Source: Burkholderia pyrrocinia (GTDB lineage: Bacteria > Pseudomonadota > Gammaproteobacteria > Burkholderiales > Burkholderiaceae). From it: 64,000 bases of DNA. The number at the start of each line of letters is the position of its first letter. Position 1 is the stretch's first letter. Positions 19,454 through 28,567 of the stretch are shown here, in pieces. The position numbers were made by a program, and so were the translations under genes. The stretch is taken from the NCBI RefSeq assembly GCF_003330765.1, contig NZ_CP024903.1, positions 124,001 to 188,000 on the forward strand, read 5' to 3'. Under the pieces are notes generated by a model. It was given only the letters and a program-made list of their open reading frames with translations, made no database searches and had not been told where the DNA came from.

Positions 19454-20629
19454 ATGACGCAATTGTTCGATACGCTGGGTTTCATCGATACATCGGCCGC
19501 GCGTGCCGGCGCCGCTGCAACGACGCATGAAGCGGAGGCCGCGCTGGCTGGCGGCGTCGCCGTGTCGCTGGAGCAGGTCGGCAAGGTGTTCGCGACACCG
19601 CGCGGCCAGGCCGCCGCGCTGCGAGACGTGACGCTCGACGTGCGGCGCGGCGAGGTGTTCGGGATCATCGGCCGTAGCGGCGCCGGGAAGTCGACGCTGC
19701 TGCGGCTCGTAAACGGGCTCGAACGGCCGAGTTCGGGCCGCGTGCACGTGCAGGGCGTCGACGTCGGCGCGCTCGACGAGGACGGGCTCGTCGCGCTGCG
19801 GCGTCGCACCGGCATGGTGTTCCAGCATTTCAACCTGCTGTCCGCGAAGACGGTATTCGAGAACGTCGCGCTGCCGCTGAAGATCGCCGGCGTGCCGAAG
19901 GCCGAGCGCATGCGCAAGGTCGAGGCGCTGCTCGAACTCGTCGGGCTCGCCGCGAAGCGCGACGCGTATCCGGCGAGCCTGTCGGGCGGCCAGAAGCAGC
20001 GCGTCGGCATCGCCCGCGCGCTCGTGCACGATCCCGAGGTGCTGCTGTGCGACGAGGCGACGTCGGCGCTCGATCCCGAGACGACGCAGTCGATCCTCGC
20101 GCTGCTCGCTGACATCAACCGCCGCCTCGGGCTGACGATCGTGCTGATCACGCACGAGATGGAGGTGATTCGCGCGGTGTGCGACACCGTAGTGGTGATC
20201 GAACAGGGCGAAGTCGTCGAAACGGGCCCCGTGTGGCGTGTGTTCGGCGATCCGCGCCATGGTGCGACGCGCGCGCTGCTCAGCACGCTCGTGCACGACC
20301 TGCCGGCTGAACTCGCCGCGCGCGTGCAGCCGCTGCCCGAGCAGGCCGCATTGCCCGACGGCACGCAGGTCGTGCTCGACGTTCGTTATACGGGCGAGAG
20401 CGGCGGCGAGCCGGACGTCGGCGCGCTCGCGGCGGCGCTCGGCGGTTCCGTGCGTTTCCTGCACGGCGGGATCGAGCGCATCCAGGGGCATGCGCAGGGG
20501 CGCCTCGTGATCGCGGCGGCGCCGCGCGCCGACGATGCCGGCCACGCGCATGCGCGCGGCGTGGTCGCCGCGTTGCTCGAACGCGCGCGCCGCCACGCGA
20601 ATCACGCGGAGGTGCTCGGCTATGTTTGA
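19454..20629 (+). CDS. MetN-like ABC transporter ATP-binding protein
   Basis: A 391-residue ATPase. Walker A is GRSGAGKST, the Q-loop is in [10 protein letters not shown], the signature is [15 protein letters not shown] and Walker B is [13 protein letters not shown]-terminal NIL-type domain (about residues 300-391) fits MetN, where it binds substrate and regulates import. About 40 residues precede the usual start ([13 protein letters not shown]); an internal start is possible but the upstream ATG at 19454 has GGAG nearby. Its end overlaps the permease start by eight bases (ATGTTTGA). It powers import for the operon. Confidence 0.87.
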   Translation: MTQLFDTLGFIDTSAARAGAAATTHEAEAALAGGVAVSLEQVGKVFATPRGQAAALRDVTLDVRRGEVFGIIGRSGAGKSTLLRLVNGLERPSSGRVHVQGVDVGALDEDGLVALRRRTGMVFQHFNLLSAKTVFENVALPLKIAGVPKAERMRKVEALLELVGLAAKRDAYPASLSGGQKQRVGIARALVHDPEVLLCDEATSALDPETTQSILALLADINRRLGLTIVLITHEMEVIRAVCDTVVVIEQGEVVETGPVWRVFGDPRHGATRALLSTLVHDLPAELAARVQPLPEQAALPDGTQVVLDVRYTGESGGEPDVGALAAALGGSVRFLHGGIERIQGHAQGRLVIAAAPRADDAGHAHARGVVAALLERARRHANHAEVLGYV

Positions 20630-21278
20630 CCTCTGGTGGCCCGAACTGCTCGACGCGATCCGCGACACGCTGTCGATGGTCGCCGCGTCGGCCGCGATCG
20701 CGGCGCTGATCGGCATTCCGCTCGCGGTGATCCTCGTGACGACCGCGCCCGGCGGCATCTACGCGCGGCGCGGCGTGAACGCGGTGCTCGGCGCGCTCGT
20801 CAACGTGTTCCGCTCGACGCCGTTCATCATCCTGCTCGTCGCGCTGCTGCCGTTCACGCGCGTGCTGATCGGCACGACGATCGGCGTATGGGCGGCCGTC
20901 GTGCCGTTATCGATCGCCGCGATCCCGTTCTTCGCGCGGATCGCCGAAGTGAGCCTGCGCGAAGTCGATCGCGGGCTGATCGAGGCTGCGCTCGCGATGG
21001 GCGCGAAGCGCCGCCACATCGTGTGGCACGTGCTGCTGCCGGAGGCGCTGCCCGGCATGCTCGGCGGCTTCACGATCACCGTCGTCGCGCTGATCGGCTC
21101 GACCGCGATGGCGGGCGCCGTCGGCGCGGGCGGGCTCGGCGATCTCGCGATCCGCTACGGCTACCAGCGTTTCGACACCACCGTCATGGCGACCGTGATC
21201 GTGATCCTGATCGCGCTCGTCTCGGCCGTGCAAATCACGGGCGACCGCCTGGTCCGACGCGTGACCCGGCGTACCTGA
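20622..21278 (+). CDS. MetI-like ABC transporter permease
   Basis: A 218-residue inner-membrane permease with five membrane segments and the BPD-type EAA loop ([27 protein letters not shown]). Length and layout match MetI. It overlaps the ATPase gene by eight bases, so the two are surely co-translated. It forms the channel of the importer served by the MetQ-like binding protein. Confidence 0.88.
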   Translation: MFDLWWPELLDAIRDTLSMVAASAAIAALIGIPLAVILVTTAPGGIYARRGVNAVLGALVNVFRSTPFIILLVALLPFTRVLIGTTIGVWAAVVPLSIAAIPFFARIAEVSLREVDRGLIEAALAMGAKRRHIVWHVLLPEALPGMLGGFTITVVALIGSTAMAGAVGAGGLGDLAIRYGYQRFDTTVMATVIVILIALVSAVQITGDRLVRRVTRRT

Positions 21279-21332
21279 GCGACGCCACAAGCGTCCGCTC
21301 GCTTCATCAATGATCCTGAGAGACCGACAGAT

Positions 21333-22175
21333 ATGACCTTGCCCATCGGCGCGCCGCGCGAATGGAACGGACAATTCGAGGAGGCGCTGTTTCTCGACGT
21401 GGCGCGACGCCATCGTCCCGGCTTTCCGACCAAGCTCGCCACGCCGCCGAGCGAGCCGCGCAACGACGACGAGCTGGCCGCCGTCGCCGACTATTACACG
21501 AAGATGGCGTCGCACGACCTGTTCATCGTGCAGGTCGTCGCGAAGGCGATCGACACGCTGTTCCGCGACGACCCGCATTTCCAGCTGATCCTGTCGCGCC
21601 AGCTCGGTGACGACGGCGCGCACGCGGTGATCGGCCGCGAACGCGTGACCGAACTGACGGGGCGCGATCCGCTGCCGGAAGTCGACCGGCTCGTCGCCGC
21701 GCACTGGGCGCGCATCGGCGACATCGCGGTGCGCGACGTCGCGGGCTTTCTCGCGTTCGAATGGCATTACGAACTGCACATCCTCGCGAAGCTGTGGATC
21801 CAGCGCAAGACCGGCCGCATCGGCGACGGCGCGATGCGCGAGCACGGCGAGAACCGGATTCGTCCGGACGAGGAATGGCATCGCGTGCAGATCGTCAACT
21901 GGTGGTTCGACACGCTGAAGGCGTTGCCGGCGGCCGAGCGCGATGCGCTGGTCGATCGCGTGATCGCGGCCGACGAGGAAGCGCAGGCACGGCTCGATGG
22001 TTATCTGCACGACGAGTACGCGCACACCGAGCACGTGTTCGGCGCGGACATCGCCGACTATCGCGCGATCTACGACGACTGGCGGCGCGAGATCCTGTCG
22101 CGGCTGACCGGCCGCCGGCTCGGCGCGCTCGTGCCGCTGTCGGGCGAAACCGTTGTGCAGGAAGCCGTCGCATGA
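21333..22175 (+). CDS. Uncharacterised ferritin-like protein of the organosulfur operon
   Basis: A 280-residue soluble protein I cannot name. It is largely helical and carries Glu/His patterns of a diiron four-helix bundle: DxxH at Asp94-His97 (GDDGAH), Glu143-His145-Glu147-His149 (FEWHYELH), ExxH at Glu180-His183 (DEEWH) and ExxH at Glu228-His231 (DEYAHTEH). It lies 54 bases after the permease gene and overlaps the next oxidoreductase gene by four bases (ATGA), so it belongs to the pathway. A role as a diiron oxygenase or an iron-dependent C-S lyase is possible but not shown. A heme-oxygenase-like fold is the main alternative. Confidence 0.6.
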   Translation: MTLPIGAPREWNGQFEEALFLDVARRHRPGFPTKLATPPSEPRNDDELAAVADYYTKMASHDLFIVQVVAKAIDTLFRDDPHFQLILSRQLGDDGAHAVIGRERVTELTGRDPLPEVDRLVAAHWARIGDIAVRDVAGFLAFEWHYELHILAKLWIQRKTGRIGDGAMREHGENRIRPDEEWHRVQIVNWWFDTLKALPAAERDALVDRVIAADEEAQARLDGYLHDEYAHTEHVFGADIADYRAIYDDWRREILSRLTGRRLGALVPLSGETVVQEAVA

Positions 22176-23386
22176 ACGATCCACGAGGCCCGGCGACGTT
22201 TGCGCCGGATACCGACGATGCGCCGGCACTCGACCCGGACGCATTGACACACGCCATCGACGCATTGTGTGCGACCGCCGCCGCGCGAGACCGCGCGGGC
22301 GGTCATGCGGCGCGGGAGAAGCAGTGGCTCGCCGATGCGGGCCTGCTGACGCTCGCGGTGCCGCGTGCGTTCGGCGGGCAGGAAGCCGTGTGGCCCGCGA
22401 TCTACGAGGCGATCCGGCAGATCGCGCGCGTCGACAGCGCGCTCGCGCATCTCGTCGGGTTCCAGTGCCTGCAGGTGGTGAGCGTCGACGTGTGGGGCAG
22501 CGCCGCGCAGCGCGAACGCTATCTGCGCGGCACGGTCGAGCAGCGCTGGTGGTGGGGCAATGCGGTCAATCCGCTCGACACGCGGCTCGTTGCCGCCGCG
22601 ACGCCGGACGGCGGCTACCGGCTCGACGGCGTGAAGGGCTTCTGTTCGGGCACGCGCGGCTCGCAGCGGATGACGGTGTCCGCGCACGATCCGGAAACCG
22701 GCCGCACCGTGTTCGGCGTGGTGCCGACCGATCGTCCGGGGATCACGGTCAACGATGACTGGGATCCGATCGGCCAGCGCCAGACCGACAGCGGCAGCGT
22801 GCGCTTCGACGGCGTGACGCTCGCGGCGGACGAGGTGCTGCACCGCTCGGAAACGGCGCCGACCCCGCGCGCGACGCTGCGCACGCTGGTGTCGCAGCTC
22901 GTGCTGACCAACCTGTTCGTCGGGCTCGCGGAAGGCGCGCTGGCGGAGGCGCGCGACTATGTGCTGAAGCATGGGCGGCCGTGGATTCACTCTGGCGCCG
23001 CGCAGGCGGGCGACGATCCGTATACGCTGCAGCGCTTCGGCGACATGCGCGTGCGCGCGATTGCCGCAGCGGCGCTGGCCGATCGAGCGGCCGGCGCGTT
23101 GCAGCGCGCGTGGGTACGGCGGGATGCGCTGACGGCGGACGAGCGCGCTGAAGTGGCGCTCGCGGTATCGGAGGCGAAGATCGTCGCGCAGCGAGCGGCG
23201 CTCGAGAACGGCGAGGCGCTGTTCGATGCCTGCGGCGCGCGCGCGACGGCCGCGTCGCTCGGCCTCGACCGCTTCTGGCGGAACGCGCGCACGCATACGT
23301 TGCACGATCCGCTCGACTATCGGCTTCGGGATGTCGGACGGTTCGCGTTGACGGGGGAGTTGCCGCAGGCGTCGCTCTATACGTAA
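22172..23386 (+). CDS. Acyl-CoA dehydrogenase-like flavin monooxygenase (SfnB/DszC type)
   Basis: A 404-residue member of the acyl-CoA dehydrogenase fold, in the branch of DszC, SfnB and related sulfur-acquisition oxidoreductases. LTLAVPRAFGGQEAVWPAIY at the N-terminus, RLDGVKGFCSGTRGSQRMTV in the middle beta-domain, and VRFDGVTLAADEVL are typical. These enzymes oxidise sulfides, sulfones or N-compounds with reduced flavin. The start overlaps the ferritin-like gene stop. With the NtaA/DszA-type enzyme it would give two successive oxidations, the usual logic of desulfurisation. It is the last gene of the operon. Confidence 0.82.
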   Translation: MNDPRGPATFAPDTDDAPALDPDALTHAIDALCATAAARDRAGGHAAREKQWLADAGLLTLAVPRAFGGQEAVWPAIYEAIRQIARVDSALAHLVGFQCLQVVSVDVWGSAAQRERYLRGTVEQRWWWGNAVNPLDTRLVAAATPDGGYRLDGVKGFCSGTRGSQRMTVSAHDPETGRTVFGVVPTDRPGITVNDDWDPIGQRQTDSGSVRFDGVTLAADEVLHRSETAPTPRATLRTLVSQLVLTNLFVGLAEGALAEARDYVLKHGRPWIHSGAAQAGDDPYTLQRFGDMRVRAIAAAALADRAAGALQRAWVRRDALTADERAEVALAVSEAKIVAQRAALENGEALFDACGARATAASLGLDRFWRNARTHTLHDPLDYRLRDVGRFALTGELPQASLYT

Positions 23387-23433
23387 GCGAAATGAATCGC
23401 CAGCGTAACCGGCATACCGCGTGTCACGACCGT

Positions 23434-23496
23434 GTCATCGGCGCGGTGGCGCCGATGACCAGCATGGCAGTGTCAAGAAACAGTCTCTTGACACTG
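23434..23496. terminator. Two hairpins between convergent genes
   Basis: GTCATCGGCGC pairs with GCGCCGATGAC around GGTG (23434-23459). CAGTGTCAAGA pairs with TCTTGACACTG around a seven-base loop (23468-23496). Both are perfect 11-base stems between the convergent organosulfur operon and the adhesin gene. Neither has a T run, so a transcript-end role is likely but not certain. Confidence 0.5.
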
Positions 23497-23512
23497 CACG
23501 GTCAGAGACCGA

Positions 23513-25240
23513 TTACCAGCGGTAGCCGACGCCTGCGCCCGCACCGAACGAGCCGTGGCCCGAAACCGCCGTCGTCACCGAGCCCTTGACCAGCCATTTC
23601 GCCGTCGCGACGGAAAGACCGACCGCCATTGCGCTTTGACCGCCGTACGTACCGCCGCCGAGCGCGACAACCTTCTCGCCTGGCAGCACGGCTTGCGGCA
23701 TGTTTGCCATTGCGATCGCGCTCGCCGTGCCCGCGTTTGCGTCCTTGCGATACTTCGACATTTCCTCGCGGACGGAATTGATTGCACCGTTCAACTGGCG
23801 CACGTTCACGCCGTCTGTCGGTGCCGTGCCGTCGGCCATGTTGGTCAACTGATGCTCGGCGCCCGGCGCGCCGATCGAAACCGTGTTGTCGCGATCCGCG
23901 ACCGAGTTGGCGCCCAACGCCACCGAATTGTTGGCGGTCGCGCGGCTGTTCGTGCCGATCGCGGTCGAGTCCGTGCCCGACACATTCGAGCCGGTGCCGA
24001 TCGCCGTTCCGTTTGTCGCGGTGACTTTCGAATTCGTGCCGATGGCCGTTCCGTTCGTGGCGGTGACAGTGGAGTTGACGCCGACCGCCGTACCGTTGTC
24101 TCCCGAGACGTTGGAGCCGTTGCCCACTGCGGTGCCGTTCGGCACGCTGACCAGCGTATTCTTGCCGATCGCGGTGCCCGTATCATCCGCAACCGTGCCG
24201 CTCGGGACATTCGACGAAATCTTGCCGACGGTGGTCGTGAGCGTTGCGAGATCCGCCGTCAGTGTCGAAACCTGGCTTGCAATCGAGAAGAGCTGCGAGC
24301 CGTTGACGGCGTCCGTGCTGGTCGCGCTGATGGCGCCGGCCGCGACATTCACGATTTGACGCTCGGCGCCGGCGCTGCCCACGCTGACCACGCCAACCGG
24401 CGTACCCGCGAAACCGCTGTAGCTGACGCCGTTGAGCGTCACGCTGCTCACGGTCGTGAAAGCACGCGTGGCAGCGTTCGAACCCAGGGCCACGGAATTC
24501 GCGTTGGCTGCGTTCGCGCCTTCGCCGATGGCGACCGAATTCACCGCCGATGCGGTTGCGCGCGCAATCGCGACGCTGCCGGTCGCGGATGCCACACTGT
24601 CGATGCCGAGCGCGACCGCATCGCCCGCACCGGCGTTTGCCTGGAAGCCGAGTGCCGTACCGCCGGCCGCAATGCTGCCCTTGCCCACGGCGGTCGAAAA
24701 TGTCGCGGTGGCGCTCGCACCTTGCCCGACCGCCGTTGCCTGGTCGACTGCCGATGCGCCCTGGCCGAATGCCGAAGCCGTTGCCCCGTTCGCGAGTGCT
24801 CCGTCGCCGACTGCCGTCGCCTGGGTTCCGATCGCACCGGAAAGCGCGCCGACCGCCGTCGCGTGGTCTCCGGTCGCGGTGGCGTTGCCACCCACCGCGG
24901 TGGCCTGTGTGCCGGTCGCAACGGCCACGCGGCCAATCGCGACGGTTTCGCTATACGCGCCCGTCGACGACCCGGAATTCGCGGCCGCTGCAGTGCCGAT
25001 CGCAACGTTGTCGCAACCCGTGGCGGCCGCCGGATACGTGCTGCTCCCCGAGATTGCAATGTTTCCGACACAGCTCCCCGACGTTTCGGTCGACGTGCCG
25101 TTCTGCACATAGTCGGCGCGCGCGGGCGCCGACGCCGCGAATGCGACCATGGCTGCACAGACCGCGACAGCTAGTGCGGTTTTTGACTTTTCCGGCGCGC
25201 GGTGTGCCGGATTCCCCAACCCTCGTTGATTCTTGTTCAT
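23513..25240 (-). CDS. Trimeric autotransporter adhesin (YadA family)
   Basis: A 575-residue surface protein. A basic N-terminus and signal peptide (ending APARA) lead to a YadA-type beta-roll head of repeated AVG/AIG units (about residues 60-240) and a neck ([20 protein letters not shown], then VNGSQLF). A short coiled coil follows, then a second repeat block ([14 protein letters not shown] units), a second neck ([15 protein letters not shown]), a stalk and the membrane anchor ending GAGVGYRW, whose last aromatic residue suits outer-membrane insertion. Such proteins bind host or matrix surfaces. ATG 25240 follows AGGAAAA and matches the signal peptide start. It is small for the family and has no neighbours in an operon. 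Confidence 0.9.
   Translation of the reverse strand: MNKNQRGLGNPAHRAPEKSKTALAVAVCAAMVAFAASAPARADYVQNGTSTETSGSCVGNIAISGSSTYPAAATGCDNVAIGTAAAANSGSSTGAYSETVAIGRVAVATGTQATAVGGNATATGDHATAVGALSGAIGTQATAVGDGALANGATASAFGQGASAVDQATAVGQGASATATFSTAVGKGSIAAGGTALGFQANAGAGDAVALGIDSVASATGSVAIARATASAVNSVAIGEGANAANANSVALGSNAATRAFTTVSSVTLNGVSYSGFAGTPVGVVSVGSAGAERQIVNVAAGAISATSTDAVNGSQLFSIASQVSTLTADLATLTTTVGKISSNVPSGTVADDTGTAIGKNTLVSVPNGTAVGNGSNVSGDNGTAVGVNSTVTATNGTAIGTNSKVTATNGTAIGTGSNVSGTDSTAIGTNSRATANNSVALGANSVADRDNTVSIGAPGAEHQLTNMADGTAPTDGVNVRQLNGAINSVREEMSKYRKDANAGTASAIAMANMPQAVLPGEKVVALGGGTYGGQSAMAVGLSVATAKWLVKGSVTTAVSGHGSFGAGAGVGYRW
23980..24150 (-). repeat. In-gene tandem repeats encoding adhesin head units
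   Basis: Successive units of about 42 bases encode NGTAIGTNS or NGTAVGVNS with small changes (for example GTTCCGTTTGTCGCGGTGAC then GTTCCGTTCGTGGCGGTGAC on the plus strand). They are coding repeats of the second head block and could change length by slippage or recombination. Confidence 0.7.
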
Positions 25241-25793
25241 TTGTTTTCCTAGGCTCAATATAAAAATCGTGTTGTGGCTTGCATGTCACCGTTCGCGATT
25301 TCCCGATCGCATTGATTCATTCGTGTTGTTTTTATGACGGGCGCCAGATTTTTTTGATTGTCAAATAAAAGGTGTACTAATCAAATTTGCAATATGGCGG
25401 ATTCAGGGAGAAGGGAAATGGAGCAGGATGCAGCTGCTTGCTTTTGTCACGGCCACGTTGGAACTTCCCGGATCCGCAGCTCGAGTCGCGACGACGCATT
25501 TTGATCGGCCTCAGTCGCGCATATGTTTGCTGCGGCGGCCGAATGCTATGTTTTGGGAGAAATTCGTTGGGTGATGTGCGCGATGAAGCGGCCGGCGAGC
25601 GCAAGCGTTGCTGCGGTATCGTCACCAGATAATCGGGCGGGGGCCAACGGGACGCTCGCACAGCCTGCGTGCGCGCCGGATCGTCCGCACTGGGTGGATC
25701 GTCAACGTGAGCTGCTGGAGGCCTTACGTCAGCGGCGCGGCCCTGCTCGCGCTCGGCGTGAAGCCGGCGCTCGAGCGCCGCTGATGGCGGTCC
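25241..25793. other. 553-bp gap; adhesin promoter side is AT-rich, no convincing gene
   Basis: The first 150 bases upstream of the adhesin (about 25250-25400) are clearly AT-richer than the rest of the window and should hold its promoter. The remainder has short open frames on the plus strand running into the 3' end of the HTH regulator gene. None has a ribosome site or a recognised pattern. Confidence 0.55.
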
Positions 25794-26639
25794 CTACGCC
25801 GGCAACGCATCCGCCAGCGCCCGCATCGCGTCCACCGTCTCCGGATTCGCCGGAAAGAACGCCTCGATCGCGAGTTCCGACAGCGTGACGTCGACCGGCG
25901 TGCCGAACACCGTCGTCGTGCTGAAGAACGCCAGTTCGCCGGCCGCGGTGCGCAGCCGCAGCGGCACGGCGATATCCGCGAAGTCGGCGCGCGCATGGGT
26001 GTCGTCGGGCTGGCCGGCCGGCGCCGGATACGCGGCGAGCTCGTCGCGCAGCGCATGCAGCGTGCGGTCGCCGCTCGCATCGATCTGCCGTTGCAGCCGA
26101 TGCAGGATGTGCGCGCGCCATTCATGCCAGTTGACGATCTGCGACGCGAGGCCGTCCGGATGCAGGCTCAGCCGCAGCACGTTGACGGGCGGCTGCAGCA
26201 GCGACGCATCGGCCTGCGCGACCAGCGCGCCGAGCATCCGGTTCGCGGCGAGCAGCGTCCAGTGGCGGTCCACCGCGAGCGCCGGGTAGGGTTCGTGGCC
26301 GCGCAGCACGGCTTCGACTGCATGGCGTGCGGCATCCAGTTGCGGATCCGAAAACGGCCGTTCGCGAAAGAGCGGCGCGAAGCCGGCCGCGACGAGCAGC
26401 GCGTTGCGTTCGCGCAGCGGCACGTCGAGACGCTCCGCGAGATGCAGCACCATCTCTCGGCTCGGCTGTGCCCGGCCCGATTCGACGAAGCTCAGGTGGC
26501 GCGCGGAGACTTCCGCGTCGAGCGCGAGCGCCATCTGGCTCAGGCGCCGGCGTTGCCGCCACGTGCGCAGCAGCGGGCCGATGCCGGACGCGCGGCCGGC
26601 GGACGGGGAGGGCGAATGAAGGGCGGCGGTTGGGTTCAT
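25794..26639 (-). CDS. XRE-type regulator with MmyB-like ligand-binding domain
   Basis: A 281-residue transcription factor. The helix-turn-helix is near residues 20-75 (LLRTWRQRRRLSQMALALDA, then EVSARHLSFVESGRAQPSRE). The rest matches the MmyB-like domain (RNALLVAAGFAPLFRERPF, LAVDRHWTLLAANRM, then FFPANPET near the end), a PAS-like fold that may bind a fatty acid or similar ligand. Members often repress or activate a neighbouring dehydrogenase, but here the divergent neighbour is the DUF2167/M50 pair. The ATG at 26639 fits the family, without a visible ribosome site. Confidence 0.8.
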   Translation of the reverse strand: MNPTAALHSPSPSAGRASGIGPLLRTWRQRRRLSQMALALDAEVSARHLSFVESGRAQPSREMVLHLAERLDVPLRERNALLVAAGFAPLFRERPFSDPQLDAARHAVEAVLRGHEPYPALAVDRHWTLLAANRMLGALVAQADASLLQPPVNVLRLSLHPDGLASQIVNWHEWRAHILHRLQRQIDASGDRTLHALRDELAAYPAPAGQPDDTHARADFADIAVPLRLRTAAGELAFFSTTTVFGTPVDVTLSELAIEAFFPANPETVDAMRALADALPA

Positions 26640-26833
26640 GAGCAGATGATAGGCAATCCCGTGCGCGTTGGGCATTACCTGCAACGTAAGCATTTCGCCG
26701 TTCCCGGGAGCGTCGCGGCGCTGCGTTACCATAGCCTCCGTGCCACCTGAGAGGCGGCGCCGGACCCGCGACGACAACGCACGGGCCGGCTGCCGCGCAG
26801 ATTCACAACAAGGCATTACAGGGGAATCCAACA

Positions 26834-27787
26834 ATGAAAAAATTTGCCGTCCGGCTCGCCTGCGTGGCGATGCTTGCACTCGCCGCGACCAGCGGCCACG
26901 CGCAGACCGAAGCTGCGCAGGTGGAAATGAGGGCCGCTGCCGCGGCCGCCAACGAGGCCGTCGTGAAGGGGCCGGCCGACATCGACGTGAAGCATGAAGC
27001 CGTGCTGAAGCTGAAGGCCGGCGAGTCGTTCGTGCCGGCCGCCGAAGCCGGCCGCTACCTGCGCTCGATGGGCAACTCGATCGACGAATCGAAGCTGGTC
27101 GGCCTCGTGCTGCCCGACGACCCCGACGCCGACTGGATCTCGGTCGTGTCGTTCGAGCCGAGCGGCTACATTCGCGACGACGACGCGAAGGACTGGAAGC
27201 CCGGCGAGCTGCTGAAGAGCTTGCAGGCCGGGACCGAGGAAGACAACCCGGGGCGCAAGGAGCGCGGCCTGCCCGAAACCGAGGTGGTGGGCTGGGCGAA
27301 GGCGCCCGCGTACGACGCGGCCACGCACCGGCTCGTGTGGTCCGCGATCATCCGCGACAAGGGCGCGGCCGCGAACGCCGAGAACGACGGCGTGAACTAC
27401 CGGACGCTCGTGCTCGGCCGCGACGGCTACCTGTCGCTGACGATGGCGTCGACGCTGGCCGATCTGCCGAAATACCAGGCATCGGCCGACGACCTGCTGT
27501 CGAACATCCGCTTCAACGACGGCAAGCGCTACGCCGATTTCAACAAGTCGACCGACCACGTCGCCGAGTACGGCCTCGCGGCGCTGATCGTCGGCGTCGG
27601 CGCGAAGAAGCTCGGCCTGCTCGCGCTGATCGGCGCGTTCGCGCTGAAGTTCTTCAAGATCGGTGCGGTTGCGCTGCTGGCCGGCGGCGCGGCGCTCAAG
27701 CGCTTCTTCGGGCGCACGCCGAAGGCAGCCGCGGTGCCGGCCGTCGCCGAGGTGTCCGACACGTCCGGTACGGAGCGCAAGGAATGA
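26834..27787 (+). CDS. DUF2167 membrane protein
   Basis: A 317-residue protein with a signal peptide (cleavage near GHAQ), a DUF2167 domain outside the membrane (VVSFEPSGYIRDDDAKDWKP, TLVLGRDGYLSLTMAS) and a C-terminal pair of membrane helices (about residues 240-285). An Ala/Pro-rich tail ends TERKE. The family's function is unknown. GGGGAA precedes the ATG at 26834. The stop overlaps the next gene, a membrane metalloprotease, by four bases. This suggests the two act together, for example as protease and substrate or partner, which is inference. Confidence 0.82.
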   Translation: MKKFAVRLACVAMLALAATSGHAQTEAAQVEMRAAAAAANEAVVKGPADIDVKHEAVLKLKAGESFVPAAEAGRYLRSMGNSIDESKLVGLVLPDDPDADWISVVSFEPSGYIRDDDAKDWKPGELLKSLQAGTEEDNPGRKERGLPETEVVGWAKAPAYDAATHRLVWSAIIRDKGAAANAENDGVNYRTLVLGRDGYLSLTMASTLADLPKYQASADDLLSNIRFNDGKRYADFNKSTDHVAEYGLAALIVGVGAKKLGLLALIGAFALKFFKIGAVALLAGGAALKRFFGRTPKAAAVPAVAEVSDTSGTERKE

Positions 27788-28509
27788 CGAAGCTGCTGCT
27801 GCTGATCTTCGGCGGCCTCAAGCTCGGCAAGGTGCTCGTTTCGGCGGGCACCATGCTGGCGTCGATCGCGGTCTACGCGCTGTTCTACGGCTGGCGGTTC
27901 GCGGCCGGTTTCGTCGCGCTGCTGCTGGTCCACGAAGGCGGCCACTACCTGGCTGCGCAGCGGCGCGGGCTCGACGTCGGGCTGCCGACGTTCATCCCGT
28001 TCGTCGGCGCGTGGATCCAGTTGAAGGAGATGCCGCACGACGCGGAAACCGAGGCGTATGTCGGGCTCGCCGGGCCGTTCGTCGGCACGCTCGGTGCGCT
28101 GGCCTGCTACGCGGCCGCGCGGCACTACGACAGCCACCTGCTGCTCGCGCTGTCGTACACGGGCTTCTTCCTGAACCTGTTCAACATGATTCCGCTGTCG
28201 CCGTTCGACGGCGGGCGGATCACCGCGGTGCTGTCGCCGCGCATCTGGTTCGCGGGCGTGCCCGTGCTGATCGCGCTGTTCGTGTATCGCCCGAGCCCGC
28301 TGCTGATCGTGATGGCGATCCTCGCGTTGCCGCAACTGAAGCGCGCGTGGCGCTACAATCCCGACGCGCCGGAGAACCGCGTGTACTACGCGACGTCGAT
28401 CGAAACGAAGACCACGTACGCGCTCTGCTACGTCGGCCTGCTCGCGTTCCTCGCGCTGATGACGTCCGGCGTGCACGACATGCTGCAAGTCGCGCATGCG
28501 TCGACCTGA
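27784..28509 (+). CDS. Site-2-protease-like M50 membrane peptidase
   Basis: A 241-residue polytopic protein with the zinc-protease motif HEGGH at residues 50-54 inside a membrane helix. The second metal-ligand motif is MIPLSPFDGGRI (Asp142), a variant of the M50 NPxDG motif with Ser in place of Asn. About six membrane segments are visible and there is no PDZ domain, so it is a minimal site-2 protease. Such enzymes cut substrates within the membrane. ATGA overlap with the DUF2167 gene implies coupled translation. The substrate is unknown. Confidence 0.85.
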   Translation: MTKLLLLIFGGLKLGKVLVSAGTMLASIAVYALFYGWRFAAGFVALLLVHEGGHYLAAQRRGLDVGLPTFIPFVGAWIQLKEMPHDAETEAYVGLAGPFVGTLGALACYAAARHYDSHLLLALSYTGFFLNLFNMIPLSPFDGGRITAVLSPRIWFAGVPVLIALFVYRPSPLLIVMAILALPQLKRAWRYNPDAPENRVYYATSIETKTTYALCYVGLLAFLALMTSGVHDMLQVAHAST

Positions 28510-28512
28510 TGC

Positions 28513-28545
28513 AAAAAACGGCGGCCGCTTTCATGCGGCCGCCGT
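28513..28545 (-). terminator. Terminator between convergent genes
   Basis: ACGGCGGCCGC pairs with GCGGCCGCCGT around six bases. On the minus strand the stem is followed by six T residues, so it terminates the transporter gene that ends at 28568. It may also stop the M50 gene from the other side. Confidence 0.8.
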
Positions 28546-28567
28546 CGTCTTCCTTTCCCGCAGCACC

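Noticed and set aside
17945..20758. A 937-codon open frame on the minus strand
   Set aside because: It is antisense to the monooxygenase and ABC ATPase genes, rich in Arg and His, with no known pattern or ribosome site.
23900..24950. Regularly spaced repeats that could suggest a CRISPR array
   Set aside because: The units are in frame, unequal and encode the adhesin head; there are no unique spacers and no cas genes.
25523..25888. A 121-codon plus-strand frame upstream of the HTH regulator's 3' end
   Set aside because: No ribosome site, low-complexity Ala/Pro/Arg tail, and its end overlaps the oppositely oriented regulator gene.
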